Origin: an uncultured Chlorobiota bacterium
GTDB lineage: Bacteria > Bacteroidota > Ignavibacteria > UBA10030 > UBA6906
Length of the DNA: 64,000 nucleotides
Assembly (NCBI GenBank): GCA_900696645.1
Contig: CAADGV010000033.1
Location: 62,001-126,000, forward strand
Direction of reading: 5' to 3'
The notes below the pieces were generated by a model. It made no database searches, was not told the DNA's origin, and saw nothing but the letters and a program-made list of their open reading frames with translations. A program made the position numbers and the translations under genes. Of this stretch, positions 34,643-43,183 are shown one piece after another (the stretch's first letter is position 1; every line of letters starts with the position of its first letter).

Positions 34643-35889
34643 AACGCATTCTCTATATTCTTTTGACCCTTCTTCTGCTGTTTCCACTGGCGCTGGTTGC
34701 TGCCCTGTTTCTCGCTTTTGATGATGAGATGAAAGTGAACCGCGTTGCGGAAATAACTCCGTCAAGCATAGGGCGAGCGAGGGAAATTCTCCGTGAAAAT
34801 GATCCCCGGAAATTGAAGGCGGGGCAGCGCCAAACGGTGGCAATCGGCCAACGGGATCTTGATCTCACCGCCAACTACATTGTTAATCGATATGCGGGAG
34901 GAGGGGCTCGCATCACGCTGGACGATGAGAAGCTTGTTCTGAACGCAAGTGTTCAACTGCCGTCCAACCCGATAGGAAAGTATGCAAACATCGAAGCTCG
35001 CGTTGCGGAGAGCGGTTCCGGTTTGCAACTGAAGCGCTTACGAGTCGGCAGTCTTCCTGTGCCTGCTTGGATTGCGAATCGCTTGATTCGCTTCGGTATT
35101 GCGGAATTGCAAAAGCATGACAACTACAGTGTTGCCACAGACATCGTGAAAAAAGTGGAAATTTCATCCGGCACGCTTGAGATAACATACGAGTGGCAGG
35201 ACGGTTTGCCGGACAGACTTCGCACGGTGTTTTTGACGCAAGAGGAACAAGAACGGCTTCAGTCATATCATTCCCGACTTGTCGAAACAACCCTGTTGTT
35301 GTCGGGCGAGACCATTCCGCTGATGAAACTATTGGGTCCAATCTTCTTGCTGACTCAGGAACGTTCGTCGCGGGGAGACGCAATCGCAGAGAACCGATCG
35401 GCGATTCTCGTTCTGGCAACCTACGTCACCGGCAGAGGTTTTCATCGTCTGGTTCCTGCGTCAAGAGAGTGGCCGCAGCCTTCCCGACACACGGTCACAC
35501 TTAACGGCAGGGATGATCTTGCGAAGCACTTTATTGTCTCGGCTACGCTCGCCGCCCACGCCGGTTCGCCTTTGTCCGATGCGATCGGACTGTACAAGGA
35601 ACTGTCGGATTTGAAGGGAGGAAGCGGGTTCTCGTTCAACGATATTTGTGCGGACAGGGCAGGAACCCGTTTCGGCGAGATGGCCACCGGAGGCTCCGAA
35701 AATGCACGGGTGTTGCAAGGCCGGCTGAGCGGAAGCAACATGAATTTGATTCCGACGACGAACGATTTGCCTGAGTTCTTATCAAAACAGGAATTTGCGC
35801 GGAGGTTCGGCGGGCCCGGAGATCGGCGCTATGAAGACATGATCCTGGAAATTGAACAACGCATTGACGCGCTTCCCCTGTATCAGTGA
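34639..35889 (+). CDS. Unknown secreted or membrane-anchored protein
   Basis: A 416-residue protein with one N-terminal hydrophobic segment (residues 4-28, RILYILLTLLLLFPLALVAA) and no other helix; the rest is probably periplasmic. The first half is beta-rich (residues 60-190), and the second half has ILVLATYVTGRGFHRLVP and FSFNDICADRAGTRFGEMAT, with an Asp/Cys/Asp stretch. No domain recognised. Start is GTG 34639, overlapping the miaA stop. It ends just before the long leader of the conflict operon. Confidence 0.7.
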   Translation: MKRILYILLTLLLLFPLALVAALFLAFDDEMKVNRVAEITPSSIGRAREILRENDPRKLKAGQRQTVAIGQRDLDLTANYIVNRYAGGGARITLDDEKLVLNASVQLPSNPIGKYANIEARVAESGSGLQLKRLRVGSLPVPAWIANRLIRFGIAELQKHDNYSVATDIVKKVEISSGTLEITYEWQDGLPDRLRTVFLTQEEQERLQSYHSRLVETTLLLSGETIPLMKLLGPIFLLTQERSSRGDAIAENRSAILVLATYVTGRGFHRLVPASREWPQPSRHTVTLNGRDDLAKHFIVSATLAAHAGSPLSDAIGLYKELSDLKGGSGFSFNDICADRAGTRFGEMATGGSENARVLQGRLSGSNMNLIPTTNDLPEFLSKQEFARRFGGPGDRRYEDMILEIEQRIDALPLYQ

Positions 35890-35952
35890 GTCGTTCCGTC
35901 GCTTATTTCTGCGACACGCCTTTTCCAAAACGCATGCTGATTCCGCGTTATC

Positions 35953-35981
35953 TTGACAATGTCACCCATCTCCGTTAGATT
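35953..35981 (+). promoter_or_regulatory. Predicted sigma-70 promoter of the conflict operon
   Basis: TTGACA (35953-35958), a 17-bp spacer and TAGATT (35976-35981). It lies in the 344-bp space 35890-36233 and implies a leader of about 245 nt before the first gene. In the rest of this space I see only a weak 5-bp hairpin at about 35900 and an 80-codon TTG frame that I do not believe in. Confidence 0.55.
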
Positions 35982-36233
35982 GAAGGCAACTCGTTGTCAC
36001 ACGATTGTTCTTCAAGAAACTGACAATCCCATTTCGACATTCAGAAGCCTTAACTTCTCATGAGGGGCAGGGATTTGCTTCCTCACTTAAGAGAAAAGAC
36101 GCTCCAATCCTGAATAACGATCCAGTCAGAAAGAATTTTCGCCTCATCACCTGTAGAAGTACATCCAATAAGAGTCACGAACCTATTTCAAGAATGACTC
36201 CATCGCACAACGTTGGAATTGCAGGGGATGCCT

Positions 36234-37616
36234 ATGAACGACCGTGACTGGAGAACGCTCGTTCATAATATCGAAACCGGAAGCTGCATCCTCGTTCTGG
36301 GTCCTGATGTTGCAACAGAGAAGGTTGGCGGTGAATTCAGGACACTGAACCGGATTCTGTCCAACAAGCTGGCCGTGGAGATCTCCAAAGACCGCAAGGT
36401 TCTCGATGCTGACGATCTCCTCTCAACCGCCCAACAATATGCAGACTTCACTTCCGAAGAAGATCTTCGTTTAGACACAGCGGACTTCTACAAGAACCGG
36501 AAAGTTGAAGTGGATGCACTGCATGCCGACTTGGCGCAATTGCCCTTTCAGCTTGTTGTTAACGCCTCTCACGATTCGTTGTTCATCCAGGCCCTGGAGA
36601 AGGCAGGGAGAAGTTATGCAACTGACCTGTACAACTATCGCGGCGAGTCGCGTGATATGGTGAAATGGGAGTCGCGTACTGACCCGTTTGTGTACTCTCT
36701 ATATGGCACCACTGCCGTGCATGAATCGTTAGTCATCTCCGAGAAACATCTGCTCGAATTTCTTGTCGCCATCACAACGAAAGACCCGCCGATTCACAAC
36801 AACATTATGAGTGAGTTCCGTGACAAGGACAAGAGTTTCCTTTTCCTCGGATTCGGCTTTCGGAACTGGTATCTTCGCATTCTCCTCTATGTTCTGCTGA
36901 ACAGCAAAACCGGCAAGGCAGGAAAGACGAGCCGCTCGTTTGCGCTCGAACTCGATTCGCCCGGTGAGGCATCGCTTGCACAAGTGTCGTTCCTTTTCAA
37001 GGACAGTCTCAAGATCAACTTCTCGGACATGGCCGTTGACGTATTTGTCAAAGAACTGAGGGAACGATTCGAAGCGCAGGCGCAATCAAGTGTCCGGCAA
37101 GGTTCCCCAAAAGCCAATGGGGCCCCGCCCGAAGAAGGCAAAGAGGCGGCTGCCACGCAACAAGCCTCGACGATGGATGACCTTTCCGACGATTCACCAA
37201 GCATTTTCATTTGTCACGCCAGTGAAGACAAGGAAGCTGCTATGCGAATCTGGCAGCGATTGCGTGAGGCAGGAATGAATCCGTGGATAGACAAGGAGGG
37301 TATTCGAGGCGGCGACCAGTGGGATCAATTGCTCGAGAAACAGATCAAGGGGGTTGATTATTTTCTTGTTGTGCAGAGTAATGCCTTGGCTGCCAAAGGG
37401 AAGCAGAAGAGTTATGTGAACAAGGAAATTAAATTGGCATTGGAAGAGAGGCTCGAGTTTCCCGATCAGATAACATTTATTCTCCCGGTGAAGATCGAGC
37501 AATGTGAGTTGCGTGAGGAATTTTCAACGTGGCAGTGCACAGACCTGACAGACTTCAGCAATATCGAGAACCTTCTCAAGGATATCCGACGGGATCAGCA
37601 GCGGAGGAAGAAATAA
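36234..37616 (+). CDS. SIR2-like plus TIR domain protein
   Basis: A 460-residue protein. Residues 1-275 are a SIR2-like domain (SCILVLGPDVA, PFQLVVNASHDSLFIQAL, YSLYGTTAVHESLVI, SFLFLGFGFRNWYLRIL). A Pro/Ala/Gln linker follows (280-318), then a TIR domain (322-455: SIFICHASEDKEAAMRIW, PWIDKEGIRGGDQWDQLLE, KSYVNKEIKLALEE). By eye Glu398 matches the catalytic Glu of NAD-cleaving TIR domains. In the SIR2 part the canonical histidine before G is Tyr157 and the Asn/Asp pattern is altered, so NAD cleavage there is doubtful. ATG 36234 has AGGGG upstream. First gene of the operon, 17 bp before the STAND gene. Likely an NAD-depleting or signal-making effector. Confidence 0.85.
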   Translation: MNDRDWRTLVHNIETGSCILVLGPDVATEKVGGEFRTLNRILSNKLAVEISKDRKVLDADDLLSTAQQYADFTSEEDLRLDTADFYKNRKVEVDALHADLAQLPFQLVVNASHDSLFIQALEKAGRSYATDLYNYRGESRDMVKWESRTDPFVYSLYGTTAVHESLVISEKHLLEFLVAITTKDPPIHNNIMSEFRDKDKSFLFLGFGFRNWYLRILLYVLLNSKTGKAGKTSRSFALELDSPGEASLAQVSFLFKDSLKINFSDMAVDVFVKELRERFEAQAQSSVRQGSPKANGAPPEEGKEAAATQQASTMDDLSDDSPSIFICHASEDKEAAMRIWQRLREAGMNPWIDKEGIRGGDQWDQLLEKQIKGVDYFLVVQSNALAAKGKQKSYVNKEIKLALEERLEFPDQITFILPVKIEQCELREEFSTWQCTDLTDFSNIENLLKDIRRDQQRRKK

Positions 37617-37633
37617 ATGACAGGGGCGAAGTA

Positions 37634-40336
37634 ATGGCAGAACCAATGCACCACCGATACCCGGGAACACGCCCGTTTCAAGATACAGAACTTGACCGGT
37701 TGCTGTTCAAAGGACGTGAGGATGATGTGCAGCGTTTCTTGCATCTCGTTCTCGCGGAGCGGCTCGTTGTTCTCTTCTCAAAGTCAGGGATCGGGAAATC
37801 GTCGCTGTTGAACGCAGGCGTTTCTCCGTATTTGCATGAAAGAGGATACGTGCCTGTTCCCATTCGACTGAATGATTCAAAGAAGCCGTTCATCGACTTG
37901 ATCGACGCCCAAGTACGGCAGGCGGCTGCAGATCGGCACGTCGAATTTGTGGCCGGCGAGACATCTTCACTTTCCGAATATATCAGAACGTGTGAGTTCT
38001 GGGGGGCAGGTGATATCTTGTTGACCCCTGTTCTGATTTTCGATCAATTCGAGGAAATTTTCTCTCTTGATTACTCGCGGGAACAGCAAGACGAATTCTT
38101 CCGGCAACTCGCGGAATTGGTTCAGGGTTACGCGCCGGAGGGCTCACAGAATCAAAAAGGGTCAACGCGGACAAAAAAGGTTGCGTCTGCTCCTCTCGAC
38201 GTCAAGATCGTCCTCTCTCTCCGTGAAGATTATCTGGCGCATCTTGAGGAAATCCATGCCGATATTCCCTCGATCTTCCGTAATCGTTTCAGACTCCGAT
38301 CACTTACTCCGGCCCAGGCCCGACGTGCAATAGTCGAGCCTGCTTCGTTGGAACATCAGGATCTCGTATCTCGACCCTTCTCCTATGTTGATCAGACTGT
38401 TGATGCGATGCTCGGCTTTCTGCAGAAAGGAGGGACTGAGATTGCAGAACGTCCTGTCGGAGTAAAACGGCTTGTCCCGTGGATTCTAGTCGGGGCAGGG
38501 ATTGCCCTCTTCTCCTACATCTTTGATCCTGTGATCGGAACGCTCGGCGACAGCGTGATTTTTATGCGACAGCCTGCCGTGCTTTCCGTTGCGATAGCGT
38601 TTGTATCGTTGATTCTTGCATACTACTTCCAGCTCAAGCTTGTGTACGTCGTCACTGCGGCTCTTGTATTTCAACTCGTCAATTTGGCAAGATACTGGTT
38701 GGCTGTGGGAGGGACTGACTTTTCCGTTGAATCGAAGATCATCTTGACAGCACTTATCGGTGCAGTTGCTTCGGGTTGGATTGCGTGGTTGCGATGGCGG
38801 CAGTTCCCTTCAGCGTCAAGCGACAGCAGAACGCAACGGCAAACAGAAATCGAGACTCCTCAAATTCAACTTCTCTGTCAACAAGTTGAACAAACGGTAC
38901 TCCGCAAGCAGCCAAAGAGTGAAACAATATCAGTATCACTGCATGATCTCGGCGGTGAAGAAGGAATGCAGAACATCCTACGGGATTTCTATCGGGCACA
39001 AATGAAGCAACTGTCACCAGCAAAATGGTGGGTTGCGCATGCGCTTTGCGAAAACGGGCTCATCAGCATGTCGGGTAAACGGTTGAGCCTTGATGAGGAA
39101 TTCATCGCGGACAAATACAAGGTATCCCGGTCGTTGTTGGATGAACTCATTGCGAGGCATCTGCTCCGTGCAGAATCACGATTGGGCAACCATTACTACG
39201 AACTTACGCACGACTCGCTCGTCAAGCCGATTCAGGAGGCGGCGCGGGAACGCCTCCGACGTACGCGTGTCATTCTTCTTCTTGCCATTTCCTGTACTGT
39301 CTTGTTCTTTGTCGGAAAGGATCTCATGGAAAAGGCGAGCGCGGCAAAGGAGTTGGTGGAGGCCCGGAAGACGTTGCGAACGGCTTCGCTCATGCTCGAC
39401 GAAATGAGACTCGAAGGTTCAGGACATGACAGCATGGCCGTGCTTCTCGGTCGAGTCGACTCGATACTGAGACGGCAAGATAGTGTACTCGGGTTGGGTG
39501 CATTGGAACGCGGAACGCCGTCCCCAAAATCGCCGGACGACCATGTACGCCCATCTCCGCAACCGGATGAAAGGGGTATGATTAAGGGTAGAATCATCGA
39601 CAAAAGCAACCGTGGAATTCGGCAAGCTGTAATTGTTCTTGACCGTGACAATTTCTTGTCGGATGCCAATGGAGATTTTACAATTGAAGACGTTCGCGTG
39701 CAGAAATATCAGTTGAAAATATCCCGCGAGGGATTTCGGGAAACGACACTTGTTGACATCGAACCGGGACGTGCAACATTGACGGTTCAGTTGGAGATGG
39801 TTGAGCGTCGGCAACCGGAGCCGGTTGTTGCCGGAAGTCTCGCCGGAAGAATTATTGATTCAGATAATGATCCGGTCGGTGGCGCTGTCATCAAGTTGGA
39901 GGGGGCGTTACGACGCCAGACGCAATCGGGGAGTGACGGGAGGTTCAGTCTTAACGACCTTCCCTATGGAATGTATCGGGTGAAGGTCTCCAGTTTTGGA
40001 TATGAGGAGTTAGGGAAAGATGGAATCAACCTGAACTCGCCTCGAATGGATCTTGGAAATCTCCGCATTCTGCAGAGCATTGCCAAACCCGTACTTCAGA
40101 ATCCGAACGATGTCGTGGCTGAGTATCCCCGGGAAGCCCTGGCATCGCGAGTCAGCGGGTCTGTGAGAATCAGAGCATTAATTGACCCTCAAGGAAAAGT
40201 TACCGATGTTCAGGTCCTCGAGGGTGTTCATCCTCTTCTTGACTCGGCGGCTGTTCGCGCAGCCAGAAGAGGAGTATTTCAGGAGGGCGGGTATTGGAAA
40301 ACCAAATATCCATTCAGGCATCCGGCGAGCCAATGA
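37634..40336 (+). CDS. Membrane-spanning STAND NTPase with periplasmic CarboxypepD-like and TonB C-terminal domains
   Basis: A 900-residue protein. Residues 8-250 form an nSTAND1-like NTPase: YPGTRPFQDTELDRLLFKGR, P-loop KSGIGKSSLL (50-59), Walker B LIFDQFEEIF (134-143), LSLREDYLAHLEEI and RSLTPAQARRAIVEPA. Four hydrophobic helices follow (about 282-304, 314-333, 335-355, 367-388), then a winged-helix region ending in YELTHDSLVKPI (522-533), as in other STAND proteins. A fifth helix (545-562) leads to two carboxypeptidase-regulatory-like beta domains (648-720, 736-812) and a TonB C-terminal domain (820-900). The even number of inserted helices keeps both STAND halves in the cytoplasm and puts the C-terminus in the periplasm. 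ATG 37634 has AGGGG upstream. Probably the sensor and switch of the operon. Confidence 0.82.
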   Translation: MAEPMHHRYPGTRPFQDTELDRLLFKGREDDVQRFLHLVLAERLVVLFSKSGIGKSSLLNAGVSPYLHERGYVPVPIRLNDSKKPFIDLIDAQVRQAAADRHVEFVAGETSSLSEYIRTCEFWGAGDILLTPVLIFDQFEEIFSLDYSREQQDEFFRQLAELVQGYAPEGSQNQKGSTRTKKVASAPLDVKIVLSLREDYLAHLEEIHADIPSIFRNRFRLRSLTPAQARRAIVEPASLEHQDLVSRPFSYVDQTVDAMLGFLQKGGTEIAERPVGVKRLVPWILVGAGIALFSYIFDPVIGTLGDSVIFMRQPAVLSVAIAFVSLILAYYFQLKLVYVVTAALVFQLVNLARYWLAVGGTDFSVESKIILTALIGAVASGWIAWLRWRQFPSASSDSRTQRQTEIETPQIQLLCQQVEQTVLRKQPKSETISVSLHDLGGEEGMQNILRDFYRAQMKQLSPAKWWVAHALCENGLISMSGKRLSLDEEFIADKYKVSRSLLDELIARHLLRAESRLGNHYYELTHDSLVKPIQEAARERLRRTRVILLLAISCTVLFFVGKDLMEKASAAKELVEARKTLRTASLMLDEMRLEGSGHDSMAVLLGRVDSILRRQDSVLGLGALERGTPSPKSPDDHVRPSPQPDERGMIKGRIIDKSNRGIRQAVIVLDRDNFLSDANGDFTIEDVRVQKYQLKISREGFRETTLVDIEPGRATLTVQLEMVERRQPEPVVAGSLAGRIIDSDNDPVGGAVIKLEGALRRQTQSGSDGRFSLNDLPYGMYRVKVSSFGYEELGKDGINLNSPRMDLGNLRILQSIAKPVLQNPNDVVAEYPREALASRVSGSVRIRALIDPQGKVTDVQVLEGVHPLLDSAAVRAARRGVFQEGGYWKTKYPFRHPASQ

Positions 40337-40386
40337 ACCGTTGCAGGGCAAGCACATCTAACCATCAACAAACAGGGAGAAAAATC

Positions 40387-41886
40387 ATGCGGAAAGACAT
40401 CCTTTCTTGTTTTCTGATTCTTTTCATGCTTAGCGCCGTTTCTTCACAAGCACAGGAAACGTCGAACAGGTGGGTGTTCGGTGCGCATGCAGGCGTCAAC
40501 CTCTGGCTTACCGAACTCGACAATGTTGTTGCCGGAGACGGCCTGGAAGTGATGCTTCGTTACGGTGTTGCCCCGTGGTTTTCGTTCGGGCTGCAAGCCG
40601 GGTACGAGGAACTCAAGGCAAACAACAAACCCAACAACGTTCCGGGGCTTACAGCAGATTACCTGAAGCTTCATTCATTTCCGGCTTCATTTGTCGGGAC
40701 GATCCATTTGTTTCCGGGGAGCAGAGTTGCACCGTTCATCTATGCCGGTATAGGCGGGATAGCATATCAACGAAAAGACGGTCTCGGGAATTTTGTCGGC
40801 GGGCGGGGATTGAAATTCTCTTATCATATTCCCGCGGGAGTCGGGATTGAAACGTTTCTTTTCAGCAATGTTGCCCTCATGGTGGAAGGGGGAGTCAGGT
40901 TGATGGATGACAAGACCGACACCTTCTCGAAGAACTCGTTCGACTATTATCTCAATGCAAAAGGCGGCCTGAATTGGTACTTCAGCAGGAAGAAACCGTG
41001 CGACGGGATTGACGACTATAGCGACGATCCCGACAAGGACGGATTGACCACGGATGAGGAACGAAAACTCGGAACTGATCCGTGTAATCCGGATACCGAC
41101 AATGATGGTTTATCAGATGGCGACGAAGTGTTCAAATATAAAACAGATCCCATGAGGTCGGATTCAGATGGAGATGGGCTTTCCGATTTCGACGAAATCT
41201 TCAAATACAAAACCGACCCAATGATACCCGATACCGATGGCGACGGCCTTTCGGATGGCGACGAAGTACTGCGGTACAAGACAGATCCACTGAAAGCCGA
41301 TACTGACGGTGACGGACTTTCAGATGGTGATGAAGTATTGAAGTACAAAACGGATCCCCTCAAAGCCGATACGGATGGTGACGGACTTTCGGACGGCGAT
41401 GAAGTGTTGAGATACAAAACAGATCCCTTGAAAGCCGATACGGATGGTGACGGGTGTTCTGATGGTGACGAGGTATTGAAATACGGAACCGATCCACTCA
41501 AGAAAGATTGCGGCGCATTTGCCGTGCCGGAACCCGACCTGACGACAATCGAATTTGATCGGCGATTTGTTGTGGCGAATTTCGGGGTCGGAAGGTCATT
41601 GCTGCCTGATACGTCGAGTTTATTTACGGCTCTTACGATCCTGCGGCAAAATCCGGAGGTCAAGGTGATGATTACAGGTCACGCAGACACGACGGGAACC
41701 GACAGAATCAATGACAAGCTCTCGCTTGACAGGGCGGAGGTTGTGAAAACGTGGCTGGCACGACGCGGAATTGATCGGTCCCGAATGACAACGCAGGGCA
41801 AGGGAAGTCGCGAACCTGTTGCCACTAACAGTACCGTTGAAGGGCGTGCGAAGAACCGACGCGTTGAAATCTACAAGAATAACTAA
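40387..41886 (+). CDS. Outer-membrane barrel, calcium-binding TSP3 repeats, OmpA peptidoglycan-binding domain
   Basis: A 499-residue protein. Residues 1-22 form a signal peptide (ILFMLSAVSSQAQ). Residues about 25-205 are a small OmpA-like beta-barrel. Residues 214-373 hold seven thrombospondin type-3-like repeats of 22-23 residues (DTDGDGLSDGDEVLKYKTDP), each able to bind calcium. The C-terminus (about 385-499) is an OmpA domain with ITGHADTTGTDRIND and SLDRAEVVKTWL, which binds peptidoglycan. ATG 40387 starts at the signal peptide. It follows the STAND gene by 50 bp, so it may provide the outer-membrane partner of that protein's periplasmic end. Confidence 0.88.
   Translation: MRKDILSCFLILFMLSAVSSQAQETSNRWVFGAHAGVNLWLTELDNVVAGDGLEVMLRYGVAPWFSFGLQAGYEELKANNKPNNVPGLTADYLKLHSFPASFVGTIHLFPGSRVAPFIYAGIGGIAYQRKDGLGNFVGGRGLKFSYHIPAGVGIETFLFSNVALMVEGGVRLMDDKTDTFSKNSFDYYLNAKGGLNWYFSRKKPCDGIDDYSDDPDKDGLTTDEERKLGTDPCNPDTDNDGLSDGDEVFKYKTDPMRSDSDGDGLSDFDEIFKYKTDPMIPDTDGDGLSDGDEVLRYKTDPLKADTDGDGLSDGDEVLKYKTDPLKADTDGDGLSDGDEVLRYKTDPLKADTDGDGCSDGDEVLKYGTDPLKKDCGAFAVPEPDLTTIEFDRRFVVANFGVGRSLLPDTSSLFTALTILRQNPEVKVMITGHADTTGTDRINDKLSLDRAEVVKTWLARRGIDRSRMTTQGKGSREPVATNSTVEGRAKNRRVEIYKNN
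41026..41505 (+). repeat. Seven tandem TSP3 repeat units (about 69 bp each)
   Basis: The units begin at 41026; the first has 22 codons and the next six 23 codons. Units 4 to 7 are nearly identical in protein and very close in DNA, which points to recent duplication. Confidence 0.85.
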
Positions 41887-41909
41887 AGAACGGGTACTTT
41901 GAATCCGAC

Positions 41910-41943
41910 GACGTCGCCTCCGTATTGATACAGAGGCGACGTC
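41910..41943. other. Strong hairpin between OmpA/TSP3 gene and SLATT gene
   Basis: An 11-bp perfect stem, GACGTCGCCTC (41910-41920) with GAGGCGACGTC (41933-41943). After one C/A mismatch the stem continues with GTAT/ATAC and a 2-nt loop, so almost all 34 bases pair. No T-run follows, so it is not a standard terminator; an mRNA stabiliser, processing site or protein-binding palindrome is possible. Confidence 0.7.
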
Positions 41944-41983
41944 TCGACTTCCTTCCTGTGTTCACAACAAATGAGAAAATCAC

Positions 41984-42526
41984 ATGCCCGACCAACCATC
42001 CTATCGTGACTGGCTGAAGAAAGACCTCGGCAGCCTGATTGACTCACTCTCTCTCACGGACCTTCAGAAGCGGTTTCTCCATTCCCGCTGGCTGGATCAA
42101 GTCATGTGGATGGAAGCGAGTGCCAACAAAGCCCGTTCACGGTACTATGCTTTGCGAATGGTGACGATTATTGGCGGAGTTTTGGTTCCGGCTCTGATCA
42201 GTGTGAACATTGCCGGAACCGCGGCAGATTTCATCAAATGGAGTACAATCTTCATTAGTCTGCTCGTTGGAATGAGTGCCGCTATTGAAGAGTTCTTTCA
42301 CTTCGGCGAACGGTGGCGGCACTACCGCCGCAATGTTGAATCCCTGAAAACGACGGGGTGGCTTTTCTTCCAGCTCAGCGGGCCATTCAATGCTGCCACT
42401 CATTCTGAAGCCTACCGCGCATTCGCTTCACAGGTTGAAGAAATTCTCCAGCAAGATGTGAACGTGTACATCAGTAAAGTAGTCCGAAAGGCTTCTGACA
42501 AGAAAGGTGATAATCAGGAGGAATAG
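41984..42526 (+). CDS. SLATT/DUF4231-like two-helix membrane protein
   Basis: A 180-residue protein: a helical N-terminus with FLHSRWLDQVMWMEASANKA, two transmembrane helices (about 58-77 and 84-103) with a short loop, then a long cytoplasmic helix (FFHFGERWRHYRRNVESLK). This is the layout of DUF4231/SLATT proteins, which are predicted pore-forming effectors in bacterial conflict systems and often respond to nucleotide signals. It lies 97 bp after the OmpA/TSP3 gene and 96 bp before the CHAP gene. Confidence 0.75.
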   Translation: MPDQPSYRDWLKKDLGSLIDSLSLTDLQKRFLHSRWLDQVMWMEASANKARSRYYALRMVTIIGGVLVPALISVNIAGTAADFIKWSTIFISLLVGMSAAIEEFFHFGERWRHYRRNVESLKTTGWLFFQLSGPFNAATHSEAYRAFASQVEEILQQDVNVYISKVVRKASDKKGDNQEE

Positions 42527-42622
42527 GGCGAATCGCTGGGAACTCCCTTCCATTTTCATCACCGGCCGGCCAAAGATCAATCCGTAGCTGTACATTCGCT
42601 CACAATATACAAGGAGTCCCCC

Positions 42623-43165
42623 GTGAATCCTGCAATTCAAAAACTCGTCCAGCTTGCTGAAGCTGAAGTCGGCACGCGTGAGCAAGGCGGCAACAATCGC
42701 GGCACGCGTATCGAAGAGTATCAGCAAGCAACGTGGCTGAACCCCGCGCCGTGGCCCTGGTGCGCCGCGTTCTGTTGCTGGGTGATGAAAGAATGGCTTT
42801 CCGACCCGATGGTTCTGGAGACCCTCGGCATTCCGCAGACACATTGGGCGCAGATCGAGAAGCTGCGTTGCCGTGACGCAAGCGCTTTCGGCTGGGGAAA
42901 ATGGGCGGTCGAACGGCAGAAACTCCGTGCGCAAATTCAGGTCCTTCCTGAGACAGCCCTCGCCCGAGCCGGGGATTTTGTGGTATTTGATTTTTCGCAT
43001 ATTGGTATTGTGTCCGTCGATCAGCCTGACGGAAGCGGCTTCATCGAGACGATTGAGGGAAACACAAACGGGGCTGGTGATCGCGATAGCACAACCGGTG
43101 ATGGTGTCTGGCGAAAACGACGAAAACGGGAATTGACGAAATCGTATATCCGCCTCTTCTCATAA
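42623..43165 (+). CDS. CHAP-type cysteine amidase/peptidase
   Basis: A 180-residue protein that looks like a peptidoglycan hydrolase of the NlpC/CHAP kind. VQLAEAEVGTREQGGNN begins the fold, PWPWCAAFCCWVMKE carries the probable nucleophile cysteine, FDFSHIGIVSV the histidine, and IEGNTNG the third polar position. There is no signal peptide, so it would need a pore to reach the wall, unless it acts in the cytoplasm. The GTG start has AAGGAG six bases upstream. It follows the SLATT-like gene. Confidence 0.8.
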   Translation: MNPAIQKLVQLAEAEVGTREQGGNNRGTRIEEYQQATWLNPAPWPWCAAFCCWVMKEWLSDPMVLETLGIPQTHWAQIEKLRCRDASAFGWGKWAVERQKLRAQIQVLPETALARAGDFVVFDFSHIGIVSVDQPDGSGFIETIEGNTNGAGDRDSTTGDGVWRKRRKRELTKSYIRLFS

Positions 43166-43183
43166 GTTATTCATAGAGCTGGC

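Noticed and set aside
36005-36247. 80-codon TTG frame before the SIR2-TIR gene
   Set aside because: No ribosome-binding site, no domain, and it overlaps the start of the real gene; it fits the leader of the operon better.
40981-41510. CRISPR array from the regular repeats
   Set aside because: The repeats are in-frame codons for TSP3 units without variable spacers; no other array is seen in the window.
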